Positions 1 to 15,200 of a DNA stretch of 64,000 nucleotides are shown in pieces. Source of the stretch: Cellulomonas sp. (GTDB lineage Bacteria; Actinomycetota; Actinomycetes; Actinomycetales; Cellulomonadaceae); NCBI RefSeq assembly GCF_017744555.1, contig NZ_JAGIBD010000003.1, positions 86,178-150,177 on the forward strand. Reading direction: 5' to 3'. Every line of letters begins with the position of its first letter. The stretch's first letter is position 1. Both the position numbers and the translations under genes were made by a program. The notes beneath the pieces were generated by a model. It saw only the letters and a program-made list of their open reading frames with translations. It was not told where the DNA came from and did no database searches.

Positions 1-557
1 CCCCACGACACCCCGAGGCAGTCGATGCCGTGCGTCCGTGCGCCGTGCACGTCGTGCTCGCGGTCGCCGACCATCAGCCCGCGCGCGGGCGCGCCGCCGC
101 GACCGGCCAGCGCGTGTCCGACCACGTCGGCCTTGCTGGACCGTGACCCGTCGAGCGAGGCGCCTGCGAGACCGTCGAGCAGCGGCGTCAGGCCGGTGTG
201 GTCGCACAGCGTCGAGGCGTACGCCTCGGGCTTGGACGTCGCGAGCACCAGGGTCAGCCCCGCGGCGCGCAGCTCGGCGAGCGCCTCCGGGATGCCGTCG
301 AACACCGGCGTCTCGAGCATCGCCCCGCCGACGTACACCCGGCGGTACGCGACGATCGCGTCCTCGACCCGGTCCGCCGGCACGCCGTGCGCGAGGAAGA
401 GGTCGGCGAGCGGTGGTCCGACGAGCGAGCGGAGCACGGACGGCTCCGGGACGGGCAGGCCGAGCTCGCTGTACGCGGCGGCGAGCGACGTCGTGATCGC
501 CGGGGCCGAGTCGAGCAGCGTGCCGTCGAGGTCGAGCAGGACGAGGGGGCGCGTCAT
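1..557 (-). CDS. HAD-superfamily phosphatase, phosphoglycolate phosphatase-like (3' end cut by the window)
   Basis: The reverse strand encodes a protein starting MTRPLVLLDLDGTLLDS, the HAD motif I, with Asp9 as nucleophile and Asp11 as general acid/base. Motif II (LVLATSKPE), the motif III lysine (SSKADVV) and motif IV (MVGDREHD) follow in order, with a helical cap between motifs I and II as in the Gph/PGMB group. The likely reaction is hydrolysis of a small phosphate ester in the cytoplasm; the substrate cannot be read from the sequence. The reading frame is open to base 1, so about the last 30 to 40 residues are missing. A GACACT hexamer ends 7 nt before the ATG, which suggests a leaderless transcript divergent from the phosphoribosyltransferase gene. 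Confidence 0.88.
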   Translation of the reverse strand, partial: MTRPLVLLDLDGTLLDSAPAITTSLAAAYSELGLPVPEPSVLRSLVGPPLADLFLAHGVPADRVEDAIVAYRRVYVGGAMLETPVFDGIPEALAELRAAGLTLVLATSKPEAYASTLCDHTGLTPLLDGLAGASLDGSRSSKADVVGHALAGRGGAPARGLMVGDREHDVHGARTHGIDCLGVSW

Positions 558-564
558 GGGGACG

Positions 565-570
565 AGTGTC
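565..570 (-). promoter_or_regulatory. -10-like hexamer of the HAD gene, leaderless geometry
   Basis: GACACT on the reverse strand, followed by 7 nt and then the ATG at 557. This places transcription start at or next to the start codon. No clear -35 is visible. Confidence 0.4.
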
Positions 571-633
571 GCCTCTCCCGTCGCCGTGCGTGGCGGGCGT
601 CCGTCCGGCAACGCGGCCGCAACCTCGTGGACG

Positions 634-639
634 TACCCT
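634..639 (+). promoter_or_regulatory. -10-like hexamer of the phosphoribosyltransferase gene
   Basis: TACCCT (TANNNT class) ends 7 nt before the ATG at 647. There is no Shine-Dalgarno in between, so a leaderless mRNA is likely. Confidence 0.5.
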
Positions 640-646
640 GCCGGGC

Positions 647-1186
647 ATGGCGACGACCGAGACTGGCCCGGGTCAGCAGCTCCCCGACGACCGTGAGGTG
701 CTGACCTGGGACCTGTTCGGGGTCGCGGTCCGCGAGCTCGCGCAGGCCGTCGCGGACTCGGGGTTCGTGCCCGACGTCGTCGTCGCCGTCGCGCGCGGCG
801 GGCTGCCGCCGGGCGGCGCGCTCGCGTACGCCCTCGGCACCAAGGCGGTCGGCACGCTCAACGTCGAGTTCTACACGGGCGTCGACGAGCGTCTGCCGGA
901 CCCGGTCGTGCTCCCTCCGCTCCTCGACACGGACGCCCTGGACGGGCTGCGGGCGCTCGTGGTGGACGACGTGGCCGACACCGGCGAGACGTTGGCGCTC
1001 GTGCAGGACCTCATGGCGGAGCACTGCGCCGAGGTGCGGACCGCGGTGCTCTACGCGAAGGCCCGGTCGGTGGTGGACCCCGCGTACGTATGGCGGCGGA
1101 CCGACCGGTGGATCACGTTCCCGTGGTCCGCGCAGCCGCCGGTCACGGCCGCGCGTCGCGACGACGACCAGCACGCGCTGGCCTGA
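647..1186 (+). CDS. phosphoribosyltransferase-domain protein (xanthine/hypoxanthine type)
   Basis: A protein of 179 aa with a type I phosphoribosyltransferase fold. The PRPP-binding loop VVDDVADTGETLAL lies at about residues 105-118, and the upstream VAVARGGLPPGG (about 47-58) is the PPi-binding loop. The family transfers ribose-5-phosphate from PRPP to a purine base, and related actinobacterial proteins are annotated as xanthine or hypoxanthine phosphoribosyltransferases. The C-terminal WITFPWS motif is typical of this subgroup. The ATG at 647 was chosen over upstream starts because a -10-like hexamer sits exactly 7 nt before it. The gene is monocistronic, between the divergent HAD gene and the ileS leader. 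The base specificity is not determined. Confidence 0.88.
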   Translation: MATTETGPGQQLPDDREVLTWDLFGVAVRELAQAVADSGFVPDVVVAVARGGLPPGGALAYALGTKAVGTLNVEFYTGVDERLPDPVVLPPLLDTDALDGLRALVVDDVADTGETLALVQDLMAEHCAEVRTAVLYAKARSVVDPAYVWRRTDRWITFPWSAQPPVTAARRDDDQHALA

Positions 1187-1203
1187 GCGCCGGGCGGCGA
1201 CCG

Positions 1204-1232
1204 GTCGACGACGCGCACCCGTGCGTTACCCT
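1204..1232 (+). promoter_or_regulatory. candidate promoter of the ileS T-box transcript
   Basis: A TACCCT -10 at 1227-1232 with a weak -35 (GTCGAC, 1204-1209) at 17 bp spacing. Transcription would start near 1239, just upstream of the T-box leader. Confidence 0.45.
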
Positions 1233-1238
1233 GGCTCG

Positions 1239-1440
1239 CACAGGCGTCGACCCGGCCATCACCGGCGAGCCTCCGGAAGAACAGGCGGTCACGCCCCAGT
1301 AGAACCGGACGGGGCAGGCCCGTCACAGCCGCAGCAGAGTGGTCGACGACCCTGACGGGGGAGCCGGCAAGCGAGGTGGTACCGCGGTGGTCCCCTGACC
1401 GGGGGGCGATCGTCCTCGCAGCCGTGAGCGACATCGACCA
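1239..1440 (+). promoter_or_regulatory. T-box riboswitch, tRNA-Ile sensing, upstream of ileS
   Basis: The leader contains the conserved T-box AGGTGGTACCGCGG at 1374-1387, whose TGG bulge pairs with the acceptor end of uncharged tRNA. About 115 nt upstream, ATC at 1258-1260 lies in a segment (ATCACCGG...CCTCCGGAAGAAC) that matches known actinobacterial ileS T-boxes, so it is the likely isoleucine specifier codon. There is no hairpin plus U-run between the T-box and the start codon. The Shine-Dalgarno AGGAGA (1440-1445) lies just downstream, so control is probably at translation initiation, as known for actinobacterial ileS T-boxes with a very short stem I. Confidence 0.85.
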
Positions 1441-1451
1441 GGAGACCCCCG

Positions 1452-4714
<3,263 letters not shown>

Positions 4715-4718
<4 letters not shown>

Positions 4719-6100
4719 GCAAGCGCGACAAGGGCGCCGATCACCTGCGCGCCCAGCAGGCACGTGAGGCGCGCGACGCCGCCGACGAGGTCTACCAGGC
4801 GATCCTGGCGCGCGCCCCCGAGCACGACATCGACCCGACGCTCGACCGCGTCCGGGCCGTGTGCGAGCTCATGGGCGATCCGCAGAAGGCGTACCGGACC
4901 ATCCACCTGACCGGCACGAACGGCAAGACGTCGACGAGCCGCATGGTCGAGCGGCTGCTGCGCGAGCACGGCCTGCGCACCGGCCGGTTCACGAGCCCGC
5001 ACCTCACACGCGTCACCGAGCGCATCGCGATCGACGGCGAGCCGATCAGCGACGAGCGGTTCGTCGAGGTGTGGCAGGACGTCGCACCGTACGTCCACCT
5101 GGTCGACACGCGGTCGGCGGAGCGCGGCGAGCCGCGGCTGTCGTTCTTCGAGGTGTTCACGGTGATGGCGTTCGCGGCCTTCGCCGACGCGCCCGTGGAC
5201 GTGGCGGTGGTCGAGGTCGGCCTCGGCGGGCGTTGGGACTCGACGAACGTCGTCGACGGCGAGGTCGCGGTCGTCACGCCGATCGCGATGGACCACGAGC
5301 GGTACCTGGGCGACACGCTCGTCGAGATCGCGTCGGAGAAGTCGGGGATCATCAAGGACGGCGCGACGCTCGTGATGGCCCGCCAGCAGGAGGACGTCGA
5401 GGGCGTGCTCCTCGCGGCGGCGGCCGAGCACGGCGCCCGGGTGATCCGCGAGGAGGTCGACGTCGCGGTCGTCGAGCGCGCCGTGGCCGTCGGCGGCCAG
5501 CTGCTCACGCTGCGCGGCACGGGCGGCGTGTACACCGACGTGTTCCTTCCGCTGCACGGCGAGTTCCAGGCCCACAACGCGCTGCTCGCCCTGGTCGCCG
5601 TCGAGGCGTTCCTCACCGGGGGAGCGGCGCTCGGCGCCGGCGTGGTCGAGGCGGCGTTCGCGGACGTCAGCTCGCCGGGCCGCATGGAGATCGTCCGGAC
5701 CAGCCCCACGGTCATCGTCGACGGCGCGCACAACCCGGCCGGTGTCGAGGCGCTCGTCGAGTCGCTCGAGGAGGCGTTCCACTTCCAGCGGGTGGTCGGC
5801 GTGGTCGGCGTCATGGCGGACAAGGACCCCGAGGGGATCCTGGCACTGCTCGAGCCCGTGCTGGCCGAGGTCGTCGTCACGCGAGCCTCGACGTCGCGCG
5901 CGCTGGACCCCGAGGAGCTCGCCGAGGTCGCGCGCGACGTCTTCGGCGAGGACCGCGTGCACGTGGCGGAGCGGCTCGACGACGCGGTGGACCTCGCGGC
6001 CGCCCGTGCGGAGCGCGACGTCGAGCGAGGCGCCGCGGTGCTCGTGACGGGCTCGATCGTGCTGGTGGCGGAGGCGCGGATCCTGCTGGGCCGTCCCTGA
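4715..6100 (+). CDS. folC: folylpolyglutamate synthase / dihydrofolate synthase
   Basis: A Mur-ligase-family enzyme of 461 aa. It adds L-glutamate to dihydropteroate and/or to reduced folates using ATP. The P-loop TGTNGKTS is at residues 66-73, followed by the folate-binding segment [11 protein letters not shown]. The central [13 protein letters not shown] and later DGAHNP motifs are diagnostic of FolC. The ATG overlaps the ileS stop (ATGA). In related Micrococcales, folC is followed directly by a DUF4233 gene and ndk. Here a strong palindromic hairpin follows, and then the unrelated dhaKLM block. Confidence 0.96.
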
Positions 6101-6110
6101 CGTCCTGCAG

Positions 6111-6138
6111 CGGCGCCTGCACGAACGTGCAGGCGCCG
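6111..6138 (+). terminator. hairpin downstream of folC
   Basis: A perfect inverted repeat with 13-nt arms (6111-6123 and 6126-6138) and only AA in the centre, so the loop is effectively GAAC. It lies 10 nt after the folC stop and has no U-tract, as is common for GC-rich actinobacterial terminators. It probably ends the ileS-folC transcript before dhaK. Confidence 0.65.
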
Positions 6139-6153
6139 TGCAAGCCCTCCCGC

Positions 6154-6182
6154 TTGACGCCCCCGGAGGCCGCCGTGAGGGT
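6154..6182 (+). promoter_or_regulatory. candidate promoter of dhaKLM
   Basis: TTGACG (6154-6159), a 17-nt spacer, then GAGGGT (6177-6182). This is the best sigma-A-like pair in the gap. Transcription would start about 50 nt before the dhaK ATG. Confidence 0.45.
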
Positions 6183-6239
6183 GAGGTACGTCGGGGACGT
6201 CGCCGTCCCGACGGCTTCGCAGGGGAGCCCGGAGAAGGG

Positions 6240-7244
<1,005 letters not shown>

Positions 7245-7297
7245 CAGCGTCGGCCGGGCCGTGGCCGGACATCGACGACGGGCGAGGGAGCGTGGGC

Positions 7298-7930
7298 ATG
7301 ACGCTGGACGTGGCGTGGGCGGTGGACTGGGTCCGACGTTCCGCGGACGCGGTCGCCGAGCACCGTGAGGAGCTCATCGAGCTCGACCGGCAGATCGGCG
7401 ACGGCGACCACGGCGAGAACCTCAACCGCGGGTTCACGGCGGTCGTGGCGAAGCTCGACGCGCTCGAGGAGCCGCCCGGCGAGATCGGCGACGTCCTCAA
7501 GCTCGTCGCGACGACCCTGATGTCGACCGTCGGGGGAGCGGCCGGCCCGCTGTACGGGACGGCGTTCCTGCGGGCGGCGAAGGCGACCGCGGTACCCGAG
7601 CTCGACACCAAGGGCGTCGTCGCGCTGCTCGAGGCGGCGCTCGAGGGCATCGTCGTGCGCGGCAAGGCGCGGACCGGCGAGAAGACGATGGTCGACGCGT
7701 GGACCCCGGCGTCCGAGGCGGCCGCGGCCGCGTCCGACGCCGGTGCGTCGGCCGCGGAGGCGCTCGAGGCTGCCGCGCAGGCGGCGGCGGACGGTGCGCA
7801 GGCGACGATCCCGCTCGTCGCGACGAAGGGCCGTGCGAGCTATCTCGGCGAGCGGTCGGCCGGGCACCTCGACCCCGGGGCGCGCTCCACGGAGCTCATC
7901 CTGCAGGCCGCGGCGCAGGCGGCCGCGTGA
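7298..7930 (+). CDS. dhaL: dihydroxyacetone kinase, ADP-binding subunit DhaL
   Basis: A protein of 210 aa, the typical DhaL size. It holds a tightly bound ADP that is phosphorylated by DhaM and then passes the phosphate to dihydroxyacetone on DhaK. The Mg/ADP-binding motif DRQIGDGDHGENLNRGF is at about residues 30-46, and the GGAAGPLYGT and GKARTGEKTMVDAW segments complete the nucleotide site. The ATG at 7298 has GAGGGAG 7 nt upstream. It lies 53 nt after dhaK, and its stop overlaps the GTG of dhaM. Confidence 0.96.
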   Translation: MTLDVAWAVDWVRRSADAVAEHREELIELDRQIGDGDHGENLNRGFTAVVAKLDALEEPPGEIGDVLKLVATTLMSTVGGAAGPLYGTAFLRAAKATAVPELDTKGVVALLEAALEGIVVRGKARTGEKTMVDAWTPASEAAAAASDAGASAAEALEAAAQAAADGAQATIPLVATKGRASYLGERSAGHLDPGARSTELILQAAAQAAA

Positions 7931-8637
7931 GCGAGCGCGAGCCTGCCCCCGTCGCCCTGGTGCTCGTGTCGCACTCGCGCGCCATCGCCGAGGGCGCGGT
8001 CGACCTCGCCGGGCAGATGGCGCCGGGTGTGCTGCTGCTCGCCGCGGGCGGCACCGACGACGGCGGCCTGGGCACGAGCTACGACGCGGTCGAGGCGGCG
8101 GTGACGCGGGCCGTGGCGGACGGCCGGTCCGCGGTGGTGCTGGCCGACCTCGGGTCGGCCGTGCTCACGGCGGAGTCGGTGCTCGACCTGGCGGACCCGG
8201 ACGTCGCCGAGCGGGTCCGGATCGCCGACGCGCCGTTCGTCGAGGGGGCCGTGGCGGCGGCGGTGACCGCGCACGGCGGTGCCGACCTCGACCGGGTGCT
8301 CGCGGCGGCCGAGCACGCCGGCACGATGTTCGGCGGCGACCAGGTGCGGCCCGCTGCGGTCGAGGCAGCGGCTGACGACGGCGTCGTGCGCGGCGCGGTC
8401 ACGCTCCGCAACCCGCTGGGCCTGCACGCGCGGCCGGCGGCGATCGTCGCCCGCATGCTCGCGGCCTACGACGCGAAGGTCCGGATCAACGGCGCGAACG
8501 CGGCGAGCGTGCTCGAGCTCATGAAGCTGGGCGCGACGCAGGGCGACGAGCTGACGATCGAGGTCGAGGGTCCGCAGGCCACCGAGGCGCGCGACGCGCT
8601 CGTCGCGGCCGTGCAGGAGGGCTTCGGCGAGGTCTGA
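7927..8637 (+). CDS. dhaM: PTS-dependent DhaM subunit fused to an HPr domain
   Basis: A two-domain phosphocarrier of 236 aa. The N-terminal domain is EIIA-Man-like, with the phosphorylated histidine at His16 (LVSHSRAIAEG) and the ADLGSA signature. An HPr domain begins near residue 155 with NPLGLHARPAA and the PTS histidine His167; ASVLELMKLGA covers the HPr regulatory serine region. There is no EI-like C-terminal domain, unlike enterobacterial DhaM. Phosphate should flow from PEP via EI to the HPr domain or free HPr, then to His16, and then to ADP on DhaL. The GTG overlaps the dhaL stop (GTGA), so the two are translationally coupled. Confidence 0.93.
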   Translation: MSEREPAPVALVLVSHSRAIAEGAVDLAGQMAPGVLLLAAGGTDDGGLGTSYDAVEAAVTRAVADGRSAVVLADLGSAVLTAESVLDLADPDVAERVRIADAPFVEGAVAAAVTAHGGADLDRVLAAAEHAGTMFGGDQVRPAAVEAAADDGVVRGAVTLRNPLGLHARPAAIVARMLAAYDAKVRINGANAASVLELMKLGATQGDELTIEVEGPQATEARDALVAAVQEGFGEV

Positions 8638-8669
8638 CGAGCGGGGTGATCCTGCTCACGGTGACCGAT

Positions 8670-8700
8670 TTGCACGGGGTGCAAAGTTGCACGGGGTGTA

Positions 8701-8718
<18 letters not shown>
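8670..8718 (+). promoter_or_regulatory. three tandem palindromic operators in front of the TetR gene
   Basis: Three 15-bp elements begin at 8670, 8687 and 8704, exactly 17 bp apart. The first is TTGCACGGGGTGCAA (perfect 6-bp arms), the second ends GTGTAA, and the third is TTGCACCTCGTGCAG. The last one covers the 5' end of the TetR reading frame. They are the likely autoregulatory binding sites of the TetR protein and would also control the exporter behind it. Confidence 0.75.
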
Positions 8719-11231
<2,513 letters not shown>

Positions 11232-11240
11232 CCTGGCCCG

Positions 11241-11651
11241 ATGAGCTCGACCCCGCCGGCCGTGCGCCGCAAGACGCCCGCGAAGCCTCAGTTCACCAAG
11301 ACGATCCTCGTGCTCGAGGCGGTGCTGGTGTTCTTCGCGACGCTCGTGGCGTACGGCCTGGCGGTGGGCGACCCGAGCCGCCCCTGGTCCACCACCGCGG
11401 TGTGGTGGGTCGGGGGCGGGCTGTCGGTCGTCCTGATCCTGCTGTCCGGGATGGTGTCGCGGCCCGGCGGCTACGCCCTCGGGTGGGTCGCGCAGGGGCT
11501 CGTGCTCGCCGGCGGGTTCGTGGTCCCGATGATGTTCGTCGTGGGCGGTGTGTTCGTCGTGCTGTGGGTCGTCGCCCTGCGGCTCGGCGGGCGCATCGAC
11601 CGCGAGCGCGCGGAGTACGACGCCGCGCACCCGGGCGCCGTCGGCCCCTGA
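11241..11651 (+). CDS. DUF4233 integral membrane protein
   Basis: A protein of 136 aa with four predicted membrane helices: about residues 20-42 (TILVLEAVLVFFATLVAYGL), 52-72, 76-94 and 94-114. A basic cytoplasmic N-terminus (RRKTPAKPQ) and a charged C-terminus flank them. The size, topology and position before ndk match the DUF4233 family found between folC and ndk in many actinobacteria (for example Rv2446c). Its function is unknown. Here folC lies 5 kb away because dhaKLM-tetR-MFS intervenes. Confidence 0.85.
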   Translation: MSSTPPAVRRKTPAKPQFTKTILVLEAVLVFFATLVAYGLAVGDPSRPWSTTAVWWVGGGLSVVLILLSGMVSRPGGYALGWVAQGLVLAGGFVVPMMFVVGGVFVVLWVVALRLGGRIDRERAEYDAAHPGAVGP

Positions 11652-11691
11652 CGTCCACCGGACGGCCACCGGTCGTTCCCCGGCTCCCCGT

Positions 11692-11697
11692 TAGGGT
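11692..11697 (+). promoter_or_regulatory. -10-like hexamer of ndk
   Basis: TAGGGT ends 6 nt before the ndk ATG at 11704. No Shine-Dalgarno is present, so the transcript is probably leaderless. Confidence 0.55.
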
Positions 11698-11703
11698 GAC
11701 GCC

Positions 11704-12138
11704 ATGACTGACGCACCCGCCACGCAGCGCACCCTCGTCCTCGTCAAGCCCGACGGCGTCCGTCGCGGCCTGGTCGGCGAGATCGTGCGGCGGATCGAGG
11801 CCAAGGGCTACACCCTCGTCGCCGCCGAGCTGAGGCAGGCCGACGACGCGCTGCTCGCCGAGCACTACGCCGAGCACGCCGGCAAGCCGTTCCTCACGCC
11901 GCTGATCGAGTTCATGAGCTCGGGCCCGGTGCTGGCGGTCGTCGTCGAGGGTCACCGCGTGATCGAGGGCTTCCGCTCGCTCGCGGGCGCCACCGACCCG
12001 ACCGTCGCGCTGCCCGGCACGATCCGCGGTGACCTGGCCCGCGACTGGGGTCTCAAGGTCATCCAGAACCTCGTGCACGGCTCGGACGGCGAGGAGTCGG
12101 CCGCCCGCGAGATCGCCCTCTGGTTCCCGAGCCTCTGA
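11704..12138 (+). CDS. ndk: nucleoside diphosphate kinase
   Basis: A protein of 144 aa, the usual length. It transfers the gamma-phosphate from ATP to NDPs through a phosphohistidine intermediate in the cytoplasm. The catalytic histidine is His125 in [12 protein letters not shown], and [14 protein letters not shown] (about residues 14-27) and PGTIRGD are the conserved nucleotide-site segments. The start is fixed by the N-terminal TLVLVKPD strand and by a -10-like TAGGGT 6 nt upstream. It is the last gene of the conserved folC-DUF4233-ndk set. Confidence 0.97.
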   Translation: MTDAPATQRTLVLVKPDGVRRGLVGEIVRRIEAKGYTLVAAELRQADDALLAEHYAEHAGKPFLTPLIEFMSSGPVLAVVVEGHRVIEGFRSLAGATDPTVALPGTIRGDLARDWGLKVIQNLVHGSDGEESAAREIALWFPSL

Positions 12139-12191
12139 GCAGCCGCACCGCCGAGCGGGTGGGCCTCCCGGGAGGGGCGCCGCCCGCGCCT

Positions 12192-12197
12192 TAGGCT
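12192..12197 (+). promoter_or_regulatory. -10-like hexamer of smc
   Basis: TAGGCT ends 6 nt before the GTG at 12204, which is leaderless geometry. Confidence 0.5.
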
Positions 12198-12203
12198 TCG
12201 TGC

Positions 12204-15200
12204 GTGCACCTCAAGACCCTCACCCTGCGGGGGTTCAAGTCGTTCGCCTCGGCCACGACGCTGAACTTCGAGCCGGGTGTCACCTGCGTCGTCGGGCCCA
12301 ACGGGTCGGGCAAGTCCAACGTCGTCGACGCGCTCGCGTGGGTCATGGGGGAGCAGGGCGCCAAGTCGCTGCGCGGCGGCAAGATGGAGGACGTCATCTT
12401 CGCCGGCACCTCCGGCCGCCCGCCGCTCGGCCGGGCCGAGGTGTCGCTCACGATCGACAACGCCGACGGCGCGCTGCCGATCGAGTACTCCGAGGTGACG
12501 ATCTCGCGGACGCTGTTCCGCAGCGGCGGCTCCGAGTACGCGATCAACGGCCAGGGCTGCCGGCTGCTCGACATCCAGGACCTCCTGTCGGACTCGGGCC
12601 TGGGCCGCGAGATGCACGTGATCGTCGGGCAGGGTCAGCTCGACGCGGTCCTCCGGGCGACCCCCGAGGAGCGCCGCGGGTTCATCGAGGAGGCCGCGGG
12701 CGTCCTCAAGCACCGCAAGCGCAAGGAGAAGGCGCTCCGCAAGCTCGAGGCGATGCAGGCCAACCTCACGCGCCTGGCCGACCTGACGGGCGAGATCCGC
12801 CGCCAGCTCGGCCCGCTCGGCCGCCAGGCGGAGGTCGCCCGCAAGGCCGCGGTCGTGCAGTCGGACCTGCGCGACGCGCGTGCCCGGCTGCTCGCCGACG
12901 ACCTCGCGCAGCTCACGGCTACGCTCGAGCAGGAGATCGCGGACGAGACGGCCGTGCGCGCCGAGCGCGAGCGTGTCGAGCAGCTCCTCACCGAGCAGCG
13001 GGCGCTGCTCGCGACGCTCGAGCGGCAGGCCGCCGAAGCGGCACCGGCGCTGAGCGAGGCGAGCGAGGTCTGGTACCGGCTGTCGTCGCTGCGCGAGCGG
13101 CTGCGGGGGACGTCGTCCCTGGCCGCCGACCGCGTGCGGCTGCTGGGGTCGGCGGGTGGCGAGCGCAGCGGCGGGTCCGATCCCGACGACCTCGCGCGCC
13201 AGGCCGAGCGGGTGCGCTCCGCGGAGGCCGAGCTGGCCGCGGAGGTCGAGCTCGCCCGCGTCGCGCTCGAGGCGGCGGTGACGGCCCGCCAGGAGGCCGA
13301 GCAGGAGGCGGGGGCCGCCGAGAAGGCGCTCGCGACCGCGCTGCGCGGAGCCGCCGACCGTCGTGAGGGTGTCGCGCGCCTCGCCGGCCAGGTCGCCGCG
13401 CGTCGCAGCCGTGTCGAGGCCACGCAGGCGGAGCTCGGCCGTCTCCGGGAGGCGCTCGCCGCCGCGGAGAGGCGCGGCCAGGAGGCCAGCACCCAGTTCA
13501 CCGCGCTCGAGTCACAGGTCGCAGGCGTCGAGGAGGGCGAGGAGGGTCTCGACGCCGAGCACGAGTCGGCGGCCGAGGCGCTCGACGCGGCGACCGAGCA
13601 CCTCACGTCGCTCCAGGAGCAGCTCGGTGCAGCCGACCGGGAGCAGGCGACGCTGACGTCGCGCGCCGAGACGCTCGAGCTGAGCCTGCTGCGCAAGGAC
13701 GGCGCCGGTGCGCTGCTCGCCGCGGACGGCCTGACCGGCACCATCGGTTCGGTCGCGGCGCTGCTGCAGGTCGACCCGCGCGACGAGGAGGCCATCGTCG
13801 CGGCGCTCGGAGCGACGGCCGACGCCGTGGCCGTCGAGTCGGTCGACGCCGCCGTCGACGCGCTGCGCTACCTGCGTACCGAGGACGCCGGTCGTGCCAC
13901 GTTGCTCGTGGCCGGCGGCGGCACGGCCGCGCCGCGCCCGCCCCTCCCGGACGGCGTCGAGCGTGCGACCGACCTCGTGCGCGCACCGGCCCACGTGCAG
14001 GCCACCGTCGAGGCGCTGCTCGTCGACGTCGTCGTGGTCGACGACCTCGCGACTGCACGGTCCGTCGTCGCGGACCGCCCGGACCTCGTCGTCGCGACGC
14101 GCTCGGGCGACGTGCTGTCCCGGCACCGCGCGTCGGGTGGCTCCGCGACCGCGCCGAGCGCGCTGCACCTGCAGGCTGCGCTCGACCAGGCCCGGTCGGG
14201 CGCGCAGGAGGCGGCCGCGACGGCCGAGCGCCTGCGGTTCGAGATCGCCGCCGCCACCGAGGCGCAGACCGCGGCGCAGGCGGCGTACGACGCGACGCTC
14301 GAACGGCTCAACGAGTCCGACGCGGCGCTCGCCGCGGTCGCCGAGCAGCTCGGCCACCTGGGTTCGACGGCGCGTGCGGCCCGTGCCGAGGCGGAGCGCG
14401 TCGAGGCGTCGCTCGCGGTCGCGTCGCGCACGCTCGAGGCCGACACCGCCGAGCTCGCCGAGCTCACCGCGCGACTCGCTGCCGCCGAGGTGGAGCCCGC
14501 CGAGAGCGAGGCCGCGATCGTCGAGGGCGGTGAGCTGCGCGACCGGCTCGCCGAGCTCGCGACGGGCGCCCGGACCCGCGAGACCGAGGCCCGCCTGACG
14601 CTGCGCACGAGCGAGGAGCGGGCCCGGGCGCTGTCCGGCCGGGCCGAGTCGCTCGAGCGGGCGGCCCGCGCCGAGCGCGTCGCCCGCGAGAAGGCCGCCG
14701 AGCGCGAGCGAGCCCGTGCGCGCCAGGTCGCGGTCGCGCTGGCCGTCCGGGACGGCGCCCAGCAGGCGCTGAGCGTGCTGGACGAGTCGCTGCGGCGAGC
14801 GTCGGCCGAACGGGACGCGGCCGAGCAGGCCCGCGCCGAGCGGGACGCCCTCCTGACCGCGACGCGCACCGAGGTCGACGCGCGTGCCGCGGAGCTCGGC
14901 CGGCTCACCGACGTCGCGCACCGCGACGAGGTCGCCCGCACGCAGCAGCGCCTGCGCATCGAGCAGCTGCAGGCCCGGTCGATCGAGGAGCTCGGCCTCG
15001 ACCCGGCCGTGCTGCTCGAGGAGTTCGGGCCGCACCAGGACGTGCCGGTCGTGCACCCGCCGGGCACCGAGGTCGACCCGGACGCGCCGACGGCCGTGCC
15101 GTACGTGCGCGAGCAGCAGGAGAAGCGGCTCAAGGCCGCCGAGCGGGCGTTGTCGCTGCTCGGTCGCGTCAACCCGCTCGCGCTGGAGGAGTTCGCCGCG

